27,725 nucleotides of DNA from an uncultured Coriobacteriaceae bacterium (GTDB lineage Bacteria; Actinomycetota; Coriobacteriia; Coriobacteriales; Eggerthellaceae), in contig CALDCB010000013.1 in assembly GCA_937937585.1 (NCBI GenBank), forward strand, positions 1-27,725. Reading direction: 5' to 3'. This document shows positions 27,650 to 27,725 of the stretch, in pieces. Each line of letters opens with the position of its first letter. Position 1 is the stretch's first letter. A program made the translations under genes and the position numbers. Under the pieces are notes generated by a model. That model saw only the letters and a program-made list of their open reading frames with translations. It did no database searches and was not told the DNA's origin.

Positions 27650-27725
27650 GCGGCTTAGCTTCGACAAAGGTTCGATAAACGGAGCAGAGTCGAATAGAAC
27701 GTACCAGAACGAAAAGAGGGGCGCC

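Noticed and set aside
27650..27725. Gene or terminator in the last 76 bases
   Set aside because: No start with a ribosome-binding site and no stable stem with T run; nothing can be called before the window ends.

Overview
The window is a 27.7-kb stretch of a tailed phage or prophage genome with siphovirus-like gene order. All supported genes are on the + strand. It runs from the end of an early/replication block (SSB) through packaging, head, tail and lysis genes. No integrase, repressor or replication initiator lies in the window, so I cannot say whether the element is integrated or still active. Several signs point to an actinobacterial host, most likely a gut Coriobacteriia (Eggerthellaceae-like). 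These are the high-GC codon use, the small protein with an HG..(x)..Y..(x)GCRC..C motif typical of actinophages, the PDSWEELE-type protein typical of Coriobacteriia prophages, BppU-type baseplate genes and a CHAP endolysin suited to a Gram-positive wall. The host call is inference.

Layout. (1) 1-3518: SSB, then a tightly overlapping operon of small proteins, most of them rich in CxxC zinc-ribbon motifs. One is a Lar-type restriction-alleviation protein. (2) 3519-5182: an intergenic block with an inverted repeat and hairpins, a RinA/ArpU-like late regulator, eight 10-bp tandem repeats, a terminator, two micro-ORFs, an HNH endonuclease and a G/C-run region that may hold the cos site. (3) 5183-7497: a ParB-nuclease/DUF4417 fusion, then a lower-GC cassette with a zincin metallopeptidase and two small genes. 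(4) 7576-12451: P27-type small terminase, large terminase, portal, and a MuF-type head protein that ends in a CdiA-like nuclease toxin domain, followed by a DUF2513 gene. (5) 12476-12605: a complete tRNA-Ser(GCU) with its own terminator. (6) 12670-17154: scaffold, major capsid protein with an Ala/Lys tail, connector genes, major tail protein, two large hairpins, and tail chaperones G and GT joined by a -1 frameshift. (7) 17170-25620: tape measure, FN3-rich tail protein, tail-tip proteins, a BppU_N-like pair and a terminal tail protein, followed by a probable decayed reverse-transcriptase remnant. (8) 25795-27649: small XkdX-region genes, holin, a micro-ORF and a CHAP + PG-binding endolysin. 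The last 76 bases contain nothing I can call.

The structural genes make a conventional HK97-type particle with a non-contractile tail. The unusual content is cargo between conserved modules. The strongest candidate for an undescribed system is the run MuF-CdiA-type nuclease toxin, DUF2513 gene (candidate immunity) and tRNA-Ser(GCU) with terminator at about 11600-12605. If the toxin is a tRNase, the tRNA could be a protective or replacement substrate. A second possible toxin/immunity-like cassette is the zincin with its two small partners at 6202-7497.
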